Positions 1-9,179 of a stretch of DNA of 64,000 nucleotides are shown here, piece by piece (the stretch's first letter is position 1; each line of letters begins with the position of its first letter). A program made the position numbers and the translations under genes. The stretch is taken from positions 62,001 to 126,000 of the forward strand of contig CAIQCK010000056.1 of assembly GCA_903870275.1 (NCBI GenBank), read 5' to 3'. This DNA is from an uncultured bacterium. GTDB lineage: Bacteria; Verrucomicrobiota; Verrucomicrobiia; CAIQCK01. The notes under the pieces are model-generated. The model saw nothing but the letters and a program-made list of their open reading frames with translations. It did not search any database and was not told where the DNA came from.

Positions 1-1
1 G

Positions 2-1060
2 GCGTTGCTGCGCCTCTGCAAAGGCGGCCCCGTGGAGATGCCGATGTCGGAGATTGCGGAGCACGTCAAGGCCGCCAAGAACGACATGGCGGTCGGCAGC
101 GCGCTCTATCTGCTGGAGCGCGCCGGCTTCATCGCGCGCGACTACCGCCAGGGCAGCCGCACCTACACGACGCGGCTCATCGAGCCGGCGAGATCGCTGG
201 ACGACCTGGAGATTAATTTTGAGCGGCTCGACGCCAAACACGTTCGCGACCAGGCGAAGCTGCGGCGGATAATTGATTACGTGGACTGCCACGGCTGCCG
301 GCACGGTTATATCCTGAACTACTTCGGCGAGACCGACGCGGCGGCGCGTTGCAGTGCGTGCGACAACTGCGGCTCCGGGCCGGCGCGGAAGCATCGCGCC
401 GCCAGGCCCGCGCGGGCCGAAGCTGCGCCGGACGCGACGCCGCTGAGTGTCAGCGCCAGGGAAAGGACGGTCCTGCTGCAAAAGGCGCTGAGCGGCGTGG
501 CGCGGATGAACGGCCGGTTCGGCCTGGGGCGCATCACGCTGGTGCTGACCGGCTCGCGCTCCAAGGAAGTGTTCGACTCCCGACTGGAGGAACTTTCCAC
601 CTACGGCTTGCTCAAGGAGTTCGGCTACGACTTCACACAGGAACTGCTGCGCCGGCTTGCCGCCGCCGACTGCATCCACGTGACCGACTCCGAATATCCG
701 AAAGCGTCGCTGACGGAACTGGGCCGGCAGGTGATGCTGGCGAAAACGCCGCTCGACATCGAGTTGCCGCCGTTTGAAAAAGCAAAGCCCGCCGCGCGCA
801 AGGCCGCCGCCGCCGCGACGAAGGCCGAGGCATCGTATGATGGGGCGGTGTTCGAGGCGTTGCGGGAGTGGCGGCGCGATCTGGCCGCCACGATGGGCAT
901 TCCCGCTTACCTCATTTATCCCGACGTCACGCTGAAGGAATTGTCGCGGCAGAAACCGCAGACGATGGCGGCGTTGCTGGAAGTGCGCGGCATCGGCCCC
1001 GCCAAGGCGCGGCAGTTTGGCGCGGAGACGCTGGCCATCATCCGCGGGGCTTCGTCGTAG
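2..1060 (+). CDS. recQ: ATP-dependent DNA helicase RecQ, C-terminal part (5' end outside window)
   Basis: The reading frame is open to the left edge, so only the C-terminal 350 or so residues are present; the helicase core lies outside. Seen: a RecQ zinc cluster (Cys at about residues 95, 98, 116, 119 and 122 of the visible part, with CHGCRHGYILNYFGE and CSACDNC), then an RQC winged-helix region (about 160-250) and a C-terminal HRDC domain (about 280-350, containing EVRGIGPAKARQFG). RecQ is a 3'-5' helicase that acts at stalled forks and in recombination; zinc site, RQC and HRDC are its DNA-binding accessory parts. The order is that of a standard bacterial RecQ. A low-complexity Ala/Lys linker precedes HRDC. 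The first visible residues belong to the end of the helicase/zinc region, so no start codon is claimed. Confidence 0.93.
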   Translation, partial: ALLRLCKGGPVEMPMSEIAEHVKAAKNDMAVGSALYLLERAGFIARDYRQGSRTYTTRLIEPARSLDDLEINFERLDAKHVRDQAKLRRIIDYVDCHGCRHGYILNYFGETDAAARCSACDNCGSGPARKHRAARPARAEAAPDATPLSVSARERTVLLQKALSGVARMNGRFGLGRITLVLTGSRSKEVFDSRLEELSTYGLLKEFGYDFTQELLRRLAAADCIHVTDSEYPKASLTELGRQVMLAKTPLDIELPPFEKAKPAARKAAAAATKAEASYDGAVFEALREWRRDLAATMGIPAYLIYPDVTLKELSRQKPQTMAALLEVRGIGPAKARQFGAETLAIIRGASS

Positions 1061-1100
1061 AACGAATGTCCAAGGCGTGTGGCCCAAACCGTTCCAGCCG

Positions 1101-1289
1101 CGGAGCGGCGTCAGATAATAGCCCACGGCGCAAGCCGTGGGATTCGTGACGCGAAATGGAAGCCCCGGCAGGGGCGAAAGAAATCATTTATGGGGACGCG
1201 TTTTCTGCCGCCCCTGACGGGGCTTGTGTTTTTCGAGCCATTAATCCCACGGCTTGCGCCGTGGGCTATTTTCTGACGCGCCTCCGGCG
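1101..1289. repeat. Large compound palindrome (REP/REPIN-like)
   Basis: Two outer arms of about 45 bp (1101-1144 and 1243-1289) are near-perfect inverted copies, and each contains the hairpin CCCACGGCTTGCGCCGTGGG or its complement. Two inner arms (about 1159-1180 and 1204-1226) around CCCCTGACGGGG are also inverted copies. The whole forms one nested cruciform-capable element just after recQ. It contains no convincing gene. Such paired palindromes resemble REPIN elements, but the family was not identified here. Confidence 0.75.
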
Positions 1290-1374
1290 CTCTCCGCCAG
1301 AGATGGCTTGGTTTCGAACCAACAGAACATTTGGGCAACACGCCCTCCACATCCGTTCTGCCACAGGCCGGAAA

Positions 1375-1397
1375 AACGGGCTTGGAAGCCGTTCTAC
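1375..1397. repeat. Single arm of the ACGGACTTGGAAGTCCGT repeat
   Basis: This 23-bp stretch resembles the arms of the inverted repeat at 40205-40276 (…CTTGGAAG-CCGTTCTAC), differing at only a few positions. It is itself partly palindromic. It appears to be a solitary member of a dispersed family near the end of the esterase gene. Confidence 0.45.
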
Positions 1398-1428
1398 GTC
1401 GAGACGACGCTTTCTTGCTTTGACTTGT

Positions 1429-3342
1429 TCACTTCGTCACCCACGCGGCGATTTCGTCGTCGGCCAGCTTTTCATGCCGCGTTTCGACGCCGGGTTTGAA
1501 CGCGTCGCCGGCGTTGTGAATCAGCAACGGCGCGCTGCCGATGAGGGCGACGGCGGCGCGGAAATCGCCGGCGCGGCGCAGGACGGGGACGTACAACTGC
1601 TTGAGGTAGGCGGTGTCGCTGGTGGGGTTGAATTGCACGGCATCGGCGGCGGTCTTTTTCACGAACGGCGCGAACGGCCGCGCCAGCAGGCACCAGAGGC
1701 CGGCTTCGTCCAAGCCGACGAGGTTGATCGCGCTGACATCCTTGCGCCCGTGCAGCCAGGCCAGTGCGGTGACGATGTCCTGCACACGAAGCTGCGTGTC
1801 GGTCTTGTTGTAGGTCGTGAAGAACTTGTCGTCGGTCTTCCGCAGTTCGCTGAAGCAGTCAATCGCCAGCACGATCTGGCCGCTGGAAACGAGCTTCGAC
1901 GCAAACGGCTCCGCGGCGAGCCAGCCTTTGGGATGCACCACGAGCGTCGCGATATGCTTGCCGCCGCCCTTGGGCAGCGAGAGCTTCGCGGGAATCCGGT
2001 CGCCACGGCCGGGCCGGCCGAGCGCGAGCAATCCGTCGCCGCAGTCCTCGGCGATGACTTCCTTTGCGGCGGGCACTTCCAGCGAGAGCGCGTGGCGCAG
2101 CGTCGGCTCGTAAAGTTTCCTGAACTCCGCCGGCCCGGTGGCGAGCGCGTCCGCGAGCTGCTTTTCGCTGTTCGCGGTCCACGTTTTCGCGAAGCTCTGG
2201 GCGGTGTGGGCGTTGGCGGGTTTCTCGCGGCCTTCCCAAACCAGCAGGTTTTCCTTCGGCTCGACGGTGAACGGCTTCTCCTTGAAATGGCTGGCGTCTT
2301 TGTCCTCGAGCATCCATTTGCCGAAGAAGGCGTAGGCGGCTTCGCGGCTGGTCTGGTTGTAATTGTGCGGCGCATCCTGACGCATCGCCTCGACTTTGTC
2401 GGCGGCGCCATACAACTGGTAAATCGAGCGCACGGCGGGGAACTCGTGCGTCAGCGTGAAGCGCGTCCAGTCGCCGGTGGCGGAGATGAGCAGTTGCGGG
2501 CGCGGCGCGGCGGCGGCGCTGACCTCGACGTTAAAAAAGTCCTGGCGCAAGTTCGGGCCGTTTTCACAGAGGCAGCCGCCCTGCATAATCGCGCTGACCA
2601 TGACGGCGGGCGCGGCGACCTTGATGCGATCGTCCACGGCGGCAATCACCATTGTCTGCGTGCCGCCGCCGCTCTCACCGGTGCAGCCAATGCGGGCCGC
2701 GTCCACGTCAGGCAACGATTGCAGGAAATCAATCACACGAACCGAGTTCCAGGTTTGCAGCCCGAACAGCGACAGACCCCAGAGCCATTCCTGTCCGCCG
2801 GCGGGCGGAAACTCGCGGTGCTGCCAGTGGAAACTGTCGTTGTAGCCGATCATGTCCCACGAGAACGCGACATAGCCCTGCCGCGCGAAACCAATACAGC
2901 GGCCCGGCAACGACCCTTTGTCCTCGTCCGCGAGCCGGCCGACCGGCCAGTGCCCATGCGGGTTGAGGATCGCCGGGAACGGCCCTTTGCCGCGGCCGAG
3001 TGGGCGGTAAAGGTTGCCGCCGACATAGAAGCCGGGCCAGCTCTCGAAATAAACCTTCTCGACCGAGTAGCCGTCGCGCTCGACGCGACCAAAGATGTGC
3101 GCGTTGAGCGGACACTTCGCTGGCGCGGGCCAGAGACCGCAGGAAACGAGCACGTGCTCGCGCAACGCAGCGGCATAGGCGCGCCACTCGGCACGCGTGT
3201 GGAAGCGGCACATGGAGCGCGGCGTATTGAGGTCGCGGATTTCGCCGCGCAGGTCGGCGGTGGGCAGCGGCGATGACGACGGTTCCGCGGCAAAACCGAC
3301 AGTCGCCGCAATGATTGGGATGAGGAGCGAGAGGTGATTCAT
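1429..3342 (-). CDS. Secreted alpha/beta-hydrolase, acetyl xylan esterase/dienelactone hydrolase-like
   Basis: A protein of about 637 residues. The start is placed at the ATG at 3342 because it gives a clean signal peptide (MNHLSLLIPIIAATVGFA-AE); an upstream in-frame ATG at 3375 would put charged residues in front. The first catalytic-like half (about 60-330) is an alpha/beta-hydrolase: NPHGHWPVG (oxyanion region), then CTGESGGGTQ around residues 235-245 with the nucleophile Ser in G-E-S-G-G, and a candidate His in APHNYNQ. The second half (about 380-637) looks like a further, poorer hydrolase-like domain. The family removes acetyl or other ester groups from plant polysaccharides. The exact substrate cannot be read from the sequence. 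It lies alone on the minus strand, divergent from recQ. Confidence 0.75.
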   Translation of the reverse strand: MNHLSLLIPIIAATVGFAAEPSSSPLPTADLRGEIRDLNTPRSMCRFHTRAEWRAYAAALREHVLVSCGLWPAPAKCPLNAHIFGRVERDGYSVEKVYFESWPGFYVGGNLYRPLGRGKGPFPAILNPHGHWPVGRLADEDKGSLPGRCIGFARQGYVAFSWDMIGYNDSFHWQHREFPPAGGQEWLWGLSLFGLQTWNSVRVIDFLQSLPDVDAARIGCTGESGGGTQTMVIAAVDDRIKVAAPAVMVSAIMQGGCLCENGPNLRQDFFNVEVSAAAAPRPQLLISATGDWTRFTLTHEFPAVRSIYQLYGAADKVEAMRQDAPHNYNQTSREAAYAFFGKWMLEDKDASHFKEKPFTVEPKENLLVWEGREKPANAHTAQSFAKTWTANSEKQLADALATGPAEFRKLYEPTLRHALSLEVPAAKEVIAEDCGDGLLALGRPGRGDRIPAKLSLPKGGGKHIATLVVHPKGWLAAEPFASKLVSSGQIVLAIDCFSELRKTDDKFFTTYNKTDTQLRVQDIVTALAWLHGRKDVSAINLVGLDEAGLWCLLARPFAPFVKKTAADAVQFNPTSDTAYLKQLYVPVLRRAGDFRAAVALIGSAPLLIHNAGDAFKPGVETRHEKLADDEIAAWVTK

Positions 3343-3480
3343 AAACCAGGTCCGGTGCGGCAATCGGCGAGTCATGCCGCATGATAAGCATCAACCGTGG
3401 CGTGATTTCAACCTGAAAACCGAGAGGGCCTTGAGGTTTCGCGCGGACAAACGCATCCGGCGGAGCGATTCCACGCGCCG

Positions 3481-4389
3481 TTACGGCCGGACAGAGAGCC
3501 GGTACTCCCGCGGCGCCATGGCCGTGTATTTTCGGAACACGCGGTTGAAGTGCGGGATGGATTGAAAACCGGAGGCGAACGCCACCTCGCTGACGCGCGC
3601 GTGCGGATTCAACAGCAGGTTTTTCGCCTTTTCGATCCGCACGCGGGAGACGTATTCGGTGAAGGTCATGCCGGTGGCCTTTTTGAACATCTTGCAGAAA
3701 TAAAACGCGCTCAGGTGCACGTGCTCCGCCGTGCCGCGCATCGTCACATGGTCGGTGGAGTGATCTTTGACAAATTCCTTCGCGCGCGCCACCGGCACCG
3801 GCTCGCCATGGCGCGCGGAAACGATGCAACGGTTGCCAAACTCCGCCAGATGATGCGCGAACAGGGTCAACAACCGGACCATTGCCCGGAACTGCTCCTC
3901 CGTCACCACGCGCGTGTGGAAATACGCCTCCTCGACCTGATGCAGGTCCGTGTGCAAGCCCCATTCAACCAGTTTCGACGTGAGCCGCGCGAAGTCCTCC
4001 TTCGTCTGCAGCCGGCGGAACACCTGCGCGCTCAGCAACGTGGCGATATGCTGGCCGCCGATGACCACCGGCACCGCCACTTCCGTCAATCCCGCGAAAC
4101 ACTGCACCTGACAGGGCGCGAGTTTCTTGCCGAGCTTCTTCATCGCCTCCTGTTGCGCCTTCAGGCACGCCGCGCAACCGCCCTCCGTCCGCGACACAAG
4201 CGCGCAAAACGGGTTCTCATGCGGGCCGAAGCTGTGCCGTTTGTCGGAAACACCCTCCGGCACCAGCTTCAGCGACAAACCCGTCGCCTCGCGGAATGCA
4301 TCTTCATACTCGCGCACGATCTTCGACTGCGCGAGCGCTTCAAAAGCAGCAGATTTCACCACATCACCATAGAGCACCGCCCATCTCAT
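3481..4389 (-). CDS. PocR-domain AraC family transcriptional regulator
   Basis: About 302 residues from the ATG at 4389 (MRWAVLYGD). An in-frame ATG at 4527 would add 46 basic, low-complexity residues and is less likely. The N-terminal half is a PocR-type sensory domain with a conserved Cys pattern (FCALVSRTEGGCAACLK, PCQVQCFAGL), a PAS-like ligand-binding fold. The C-terminal 100 residues form an AraC double helix-turn-helix (HLSAFYFCKMFKKATGMTF and VSEVAFASGFQSIPHFNRVF). PocR domains are thought to sense small hydrocarbon or diol derivatives. The gene lies 138 bp upstream of the esterase on the same strand, so it may control it; this is an inference from position only. Confidence 0.85.
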   Translation of the reverse strand: MRWAVLYGDVVKSAAFEALAQSKIVREYEDAFREATGLSLKLVPEGVSDKRHSFGPHENPFCALVSRTEGGCAACLKAQQEAMKKLGKKLAPCQVQCFAGLTEVAVPVVIGGQHIATLLSAQVFRRLQTKEDFARLTSKLVEWGLHTDLHQVEEAYFHTRVVTEEQFRAMVRLLTLFAHHLAEFGNRCIVSARHGEPVPVARAKEFVKDHSTDHVTMRGTAEHVHLSAFYFCKMFKKATGMTFTEYVSRVRIEKAKNLLLNPHARVSEVAFASGFQSIPHFNRVFRKYTAMAPREYRLSVRP

Positions 4390-4545
4390 CTCAAGTGACA
4401 ACCGGATCGACGCCCGCGCCACTGGCCCCCTGCCCGGCGCGCGTTCTTGTTTAGCGGCTCCTGAAAAAGACGAACGCGCAGAAGACTTGGCGCCCTCTGC
4501 GCGTTCGCGTTCGATCTTTGCCGCCACCGGCGAGCCGGTTGCGCT

Positions 4546-7287
4546 CTAGAGTTTCAGCGCCGCGTGAATGGCGGGTTCGGTGTTCCCCTTTTCGAGTTTG
4601 AAGCCGAGTTTTTTGCAAACAGCCTGCATCGCCACGTTCTCGGTCATCATGTCCGCCTCAAGGCAGCTGAGCTTCTCGTCGCGGGCGATCTGGATGAGCC
4701 GCTTGGTCAATTCGCGGCCCATACCCTGGCCTTGCCAGAGATCGCTGATGATGACGACGAACTCGCCGGTGTTGGTGCCATGCATCTTCACCAGGCGACC
4801 GACGCCGATGATCTCCTGCGTGCCGTTCGCCGCGTTCTTGCGTTCCACCACCAGCGCGAGTTCGCGATCGTAGTCGTTGAAGCAAATGCGGGTGAGCCGC
4901 TCGTGCGTGACACGCTGGCTCAATTGGAGCGGCTGGAAGTAGCGCAGATACACGCTGCGCTCCGAGAGCGTCTTGTGGAAGTCCACCATCAGCGGCTCGT
5001 CTTCCGGCCGGATCGGACGGATGAGCGTCTCGGCGCCCTTCGCGGTTTTCCACGGACTCGCGTATTTCATCGGATACGGACGGATGGCCGCCTTGGGCAA
5101 CTGATCCACGGTCACCTTCGCGTCGTGGACGACGACGCGAGCGTCGAGCGCCACCAACTGGTCCGGCGAGGCGAGCAGCGGGTTGATGTCAATTTCCTTG
5201 ACCCAGCGTTGTTCGACGACGAGTTGGCTGAAGCGCACCATCAACTGCTCCAGCGCAGCCATGTTCACCGATTTGCGACCGCGGACGCCTTTGAGCGCGG
5301 TGTAAATCTTCGTCTGCTCCATCATGCGCCGCGCAAGCGTGGTGTTCAACGGCGGCAGTGCGAGCGCGCGGTCCTTGAACACCTCGACGAGCTGGCCGCC
5401 GGTTCCAAACAACAGCACCGGGCCGAACTGCGGGTCGAGGCTGCTGCCAATGATGATCTCGTAGCCTTCGAGCTTGATCATCGGCTGGACGGTGACGCCG
5501 AGGAAATCGCTGGCCTTGGCTTTCTTGGCCACCGAGGTCTTGATCGTCTGGAACGCCTTCTTCACCGCGTCAGCCGTGCGCAGGTTCAACTGCACGCCGC
5601 CGACATCGGTCTTGTGCGTGATCGTCTCGGAATAAAGTTTAAGCACCACCGGGTAGCCGATTTTTTCCGCGAGCTTGACCGCCTCGGCCTCCGTCTTCGC
5701 GATCAACGTCGTGACCGTCGGAATGCCGTAAGCGGAGAGCAGATTCTTCGACTCGAACTCCGTCAGAATCGTCCGGCCCTCCTTGCGCACCGCGTTGATG
5801 ATCTTCTCGGCAGCCGCCCGGTCCGGCGCGTCATCCGCCCCGGCTATCGGCAAACTCGGCGTCTCATAGATGCCACGCAAGTTGTAGGAGTAGCGCCACA
5901 TATAATTGAACGCCTCCGCCGCCGTGTCCGGATAGTCGAACGACGGGATGCCCGCGCGCGTCAGAATCCTGCGGCCCGCCTCCACGTCGGCGCCGCCCAT
6001 CCAGCTCGCGAGGATCGGTTTGGCCATCTTCGCATAGGGCTTCAAATGCTCCGCCGTCTGCGTCGGGTCGGTCATCGCCTGCGGAGTCAGGATCACCATC
6101 AAGCCGTCGCTGTCCTGGTCCTTCAACACGATCTCCACCGCCTTCGCGTAACGCTCCGGTGAAGCGTCACCGATCACGTCAATGGGATTGTTGTGGCTCC
6201 ATGCCGCCGGCAGGATGGGGTTGAGCGCCTCCATCGTTGCCTTGGAGACCTTCGCCAATTCGCCGCCGCCGGCCACCAGCGCGTCGGTGGCGAGCACGCC
6301 GGGTCCGCCGGCGTTGGTGAGAATCGTCAGCCGCGGGCCTTGCGGCCGCGGTTGTTTGGCCAGCACCTCGGCCATGGAGAAAATCTCCGCAATGCTGTTG
6401 ACGCGCAGCACGCCGCAACGGCGGAACGCGGCGTCGAGCACCTCGTCGCTGCCGGTCAGCGAGCCGGTGTGCGACGCGGCGGCCTTGGCGGCCGCTTCGG
6501 AGCGGCCGGCTTTGATGACGATGATCGGCTTGGTGAGGGCCACCTCGCGCGCCGCCGACAGAAACGACCGGGCGTCGCCGATGGACTCCATGTAAATGAC
6601 GATGCTCTGCGTGCGCGGATCGTCGCCGAGGTAATGAATGAGATCGCCCCAGCCGACGTCGAGCATCGAGCCAATGGACATGAACGCGCTGAAGCCAACG
6701 TTCTCCTGCAAGCTCCAATCGAGCACCGCCGTGCAGAGCGCGCCGCTCTGGCTGAGGAAACCGACGTTGCCGGGCCGGGCGATGGTGGTGGCAAACGTCG
6801 CGTTAAGGCCGGTCAGCGGGCACATCACGCCGAGACAGTTCGGGCCGATGATGCGCATCCCGCCGCGGCGGGCGTTTTCGAGGACTTGCCGTTCCAACTC
6901 GGCGCCGGCCGGTCCGATCTCCTTGAAGCCGGCGGAAATGATGACGCACGACTTGATGTTGGCCTCGACGCACTCGGTAATGATGGCCGGCACCGCGGTG
7001 GCGGGTGTGATGATGACGGCGAGGTCCACTTGCTCCGGCACGGCCTTGATGTTCGGGTAAGCCTTGATGCCGAGCACGCTGGTGCGCTTCAGGTTGACGG
7101 GATAGACGGTCCCGCCAAACTGGCTGGTGATGAGGTTCCAGAGAATCGTGCGGCCGACGGTGCCTTGACTTTCGGTGGCGCCGATGACGGCCACGTTCTT
7201 CGGCGCGAAAAACGCCTCGAGCGGCCTGCGCTCACGGCTGAGCACGGCGCTGGATGAAGGGATAATGGGGGATGGGGTAGCTGACAT
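4546..7287 (-). CDS. Fused ADP-forming acyl/acetyl-CoA synthetase with C-terminal GNAT acetyltransferase
   Basis: 913 residues. Domain order: CoA-binding Rossmann domain (about 25-150, [18 protein letters not shown]), succinyl-CoA-ligase-like domains (150-480), ATP-grasp (about 500-720) and GNAT N-acetyltransferase (about 745-910, [17 protein letters not shown]). The layout is that of Pat/PatZ-type protein lysine acetyltransferases and of bifunctional acetate-CoA ligase (ADP-forming)/GNAT proteins. In E. coli PatZ the synthetase part has lost its catalytic His; here the segment [12 protein letters not shown] keeps it, so the ligase half may still be active. Likely roles are acetyl-CoA/acetate interconversion with ATP, or protein acetylation. 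The ATG at 7287 has no obvious Shine-Dalgarno sequence. It stands alone on the minus strand. Confidence 0.85.
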   Translation of the reverse strand: MSATPSPIIPSSSAVLSRERRPLEAFFAPKNVAVIGATESQGTVGRTILWNLITSQFGGTVYPVNLKRTSVLGIKAYPNIKAVPEQVDLAVIITPATAVPAIITECVEANIKSCVIISAGFKEIGPAGAELERQVLENARRGGMRIIGPNCLGVMCPLTGLNATFATTIARPGNVGFLSQSGALCTAVLDWSLQENVGFSAFMSIGSMLDVGWGDLIHYLGDDPRTQSIVIYMESIGDARSFLSAAREVALTKPIIVIKAGRSEAAAKAAASHTGSLTGSDEVLDAAFRRCGVLRVNSIAEIFSMAEVLAKQPRPQGPRLTILTNAGGPGVLATDALVAGGGELAKVSKATMEALNPILPAAWSHNNPIDVIGDASPERYAKAVEIVLKDQDSDGLMVILTPQAMTDPTQTAEHLKPYAKMAKPILASWMGGADVEAGRRILTRAGIPSFDYPDTAAEAFNYMWRYSYNLRGIYETPSLPIAGADDAPDRAAAEKIINAVRKEGRTILTEFESKNLLSAYGIPTVTTLIAKTEAEAVKLAEKIGYPVVLKLYSETITHKTDVGGVQLNLRTADAVKKAFQTIKTSVAKKAKASDFLGVTVQPMIKLEGYEIIIGSSLDPQFGPVLLFGTGGQLVEVFKDRALALPPLNTTLARRMMEQTKIYTALKGVRGRKSVNMAALEQLMVRFSQLVVEQRWVKEIDINPLLASPDQLVALDARVVVHDAKVTVDQLPKAAIRPYPMKYASPWKTAKGAETLIRPIRPEDEPLMVDFHKTLSERSVYLRYFQPLQLSQRVTHERLTRICFNDYDRELALVVERKNAANGTQEIIGVGRLVKMHGTNTGEFVVIISDLWQGQGMGRELTKRLIQIARDEKLSCLEADMMTENVAMQAVCKKLGFKLEKGNTEPAIHAALKL

Positions 7288-7641
7288 GGTATTTTTGATT
7301 CAGGTTACAGGTTAAGGGTTGACTGCGGTTTTAGGCTGGAAACACTTCATTTCTGCCGGCAAAGCCCGCCGGCTGCACTCATCGCCACCGAACGCGCGCG
7401 ACAAGCGCACGCCTCGCGCGGACAAATTTCGCAGGCCGTTGCCGGCCCGTTCAAAAACTGTGTTCATAATCTCCATGAGCGCACTCAAAAAACAGCCGTC
7501 TGCATCATAAGCAGTTGGCCGGCAGTCGCAATCAAAAACCCGCCGGCAAATTCAAAAACCTGCTTCCGCTGTTGCATTCGGAACTCCGGTCTGTATTATT
7601 TGCGCGCCTTTTGGACCCGCGAGAGTCGCGGCCAGCCCCGA
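7288..7641. other. Intergenic region, no gene seen
   Basis: About 350 bp between the synthetase start and tRNA-Cys. A 63-codon plus-strand frame (7319-7510) has no Shine-Dalgarno sequence and a composition like random sequence, so it is not called. It presumably holds the promoters for the synthetase (minus) and the tRNA (plus), but no clear boxes were recognised. Confidence 0.5.
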
Positions 7642-7716
7642 GGCGGGGTAGCCAAGTGGTAAGGCAGAAGTCTGCAAAACTTCTATGCGTCGGTTCAATT
7701 CCGACCCCCGCCTCCA
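7642..7716 (+). tRNA. tRNA-Cys (GCA)
   Basis: Full cloverleaf: acceptor stem GGCGGGG/CCCCGCC, D arm GCCAAGTGGTAAGGC, anticodon stem GAAGT/ACTTC with loop CTGCAAA (anticodon GCA at 7674-7676), T arm GTCGG-TTCAATT-CCGAC, discriminator U and an encoded CCA end (7714-7716). It is followed within 10 bp by an intrinsic terminator. Confidence 0.97.
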
Positions 7717-7723
7717 ATTTTAA

Positions 7724-7761
7724 CCCGCGTGACTGGAACAGTTACGCGGGTTTGTTTTTTT
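7724..7761 (+). terminator. Rho-independent terminator after tRNA-Cys
   Basis: The hairpin CCCGCGT-G-ACTG / CAGT-T-ACGCGGG (7724-7750) is followed by TTTGTTTTTTT. It lies directly behind the tRNA. Confidence 0.88.
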
Positions 7762-7763
7762 GG

Positions 7764-8080
7764 CGGCGAATATTGCGGAAAGGACTGTGATTCAATCAAC
7801 ACCACCCGGCCTTTTGGACACCGCCGCCGTGAGGGACGTTGTGCCCGATGGCCCATCCAAGCTGGGCACGGTCGGCCCCGATTTGATCGCCTGATACGAG
7901 TTTGGAGACGAGCACTGGACTGTCAATCCCGGTCCTAAAAGCGAAGTCACGTCACTTGACAGTCGAGTACTGGAAGAGCAACTTTGCTTGTCCTCACGGG
8001 ACCAACAAGAAAGCCGGGTAAGCGGTTCATCTCAAAACCAGAGACGCCAGGGTTCGGTGAAGACCGATGATTTGAAACCT
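7764..8080. other. Intergenic region upstream of the FecR-domain gene
   Basis: About 315 bp without a convincing gene. A short inverted pair (ACTGTCAA near 7918 and TTGACAGT near 7957) could belong to a promoter or operator of the FecR-domain gene. No other structure was recognised. Confidence 0.35.
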
Positions 8081-8893
8081 ATGAACACCCTTTTCAACCA
8101 ATGGCGGCACGGCCAATACGCCATAATCCTGGCGGTTGTCACAGCCTGTGGTTTTTGCGGCGGCGCGATTCAAGCCAAACCGCTGGGTCAGGCGACGGTC
8201 ACGGAAACCAACAACGACGTCCGCTACCAGGCAGCCAACACGACCGAGCGTCCCGCGAAACTGAAAGATGTCGTGAGCGGTTCGGACACCTTGCGCACCG
8301 GTCAGAAGTCCCAGGCCGAGATCGAGTTTGAAGACACAACCATCACGCGCCTCGGCTCCAATTCGCTCTTTACGTTCGATCCCGAAAAGCGCCGGTTCGA
8401 ACTGCGCGAAGGCGTGCTTCTGTTTGACATGCAAAAAGGCATCGGCGGCGGCAGCATCCAAACCGGCGGCATCACCGCGGGCATTGAAGGCACCGCTGGC
8501 ATGGTCATCCGGCGTGGCCCGCCACAGGTCATCTGTCTGGCAGGGCTTATTCGCATTCTCGACGCCCAAGGCAAGCAACTCGGCCTGCTCCGGCCCGGAG
8601 ACACGTTCGTCGGCGGCAAGGTTCTCCAGATCAATTTGCGCGCACTGAGCAAAGGCAAACTGCTCCAGCGAAAGCTGCGGCACAACCAGGCCGATTTCGA
8701 GATGGCGATGTCGCTGCAAGAGGCGGAAATCAAAGACGGCAAACTCTTGAACGCTATTCAAGATGAGCCGCCGCTGGGTTTGCCCCCGCAATCGGGCCAG
8801 CAGTTCAAGAACGGCATCGAACAACTGCGCCAAAACAACGCCACACCACCACCGCCACCACCACCGAAGGGTTCATTCACAACCGGATCATAG
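8081..8893 (+). CDS. Exported FecR-domain protein
   Basis: 270 residues from the ATG at 8081, chosen over the in-frame ATG at 7988 because it yields an N-terminal export signal (hydrophobic stretch AIILAVVTACGFCGGAIQA). Residues about 45-190 form a FecR beta-domain (DTLRTGQKSQAEIEFEDTTITRLG, then LREGVLLFDMQKG, and GIEGTAGMV). The C-terminus is a Gln-rich stretch and a run of eight prolines. Outside TonB signalling, FecR domains occur in periplasmic or envelope proteins with unclear ligands. No sigma factor or TonB receptor is nearby, so a classical iron-signalling role is unlikely. There is no obvious operon partner. Confidence 0.75.
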   Translation: MNTLFNQWRHGQYAIILAVVTACGFCGGAIQAKPLGQATVTETNNDVRYQAANTTERPAKLKDVVSGSDTLRTGQKSQAEIEFEDTTITRLGSNSLFTFDPEKRRFELREGVLLFDMQKGIGGGSIQTGGITAGIEGTAGMVIRRGPPQVICLAGLIRILDAQGKQLGLLRPGDTFVGGKVLQINLRALSKGKLLQRKLRHNQADFEMAMSLQEAEIKDGKLLNAIQDEPPLGLPPQSGQQFKNGIEQLRQNNATPPPPPPPKGSFTTGS

Positions 8894-9179
8894 TCAGAAC
8901 CACCGCTTGCGAAAAAGCGATCAGGCAACCAGGCAAATCGTTCGCCGGTGAATAGACGATCTGGCTGACCGGGTAGAATTCAATTTTTGCCTGACAGGTA
9001 ATAAACCTCCAAATTACCGCCTTGCAACAAGTCCTGGCGGACTGTCGGGCTTGGCCGGTTTCATGGTGTCGAACCACGGCTGCGGGAGAGATCCATCGCG
9101 GCCATTTCGGGGAGCGTCTTCACGGTCATGGTCCCTCGCACACGCGGCAGCGCCCCATCTTGTCGCACGCACATCTTGG

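Noticed and set aside
1156..3276. Plus-strand frame of 706 codons across the esterase
   Set aside because: Antisense shadow; the minus strand has a signal peptide and the GESGG nucleophile motif.
7532..7717. Minus-strand 61-codon frame beginning MEAGVGIEPTHRSFADFC
   Set aside because: It is the reverse complement of tRNA-Cys; this peptide is a well-known false gene created by tRNA-Cys.
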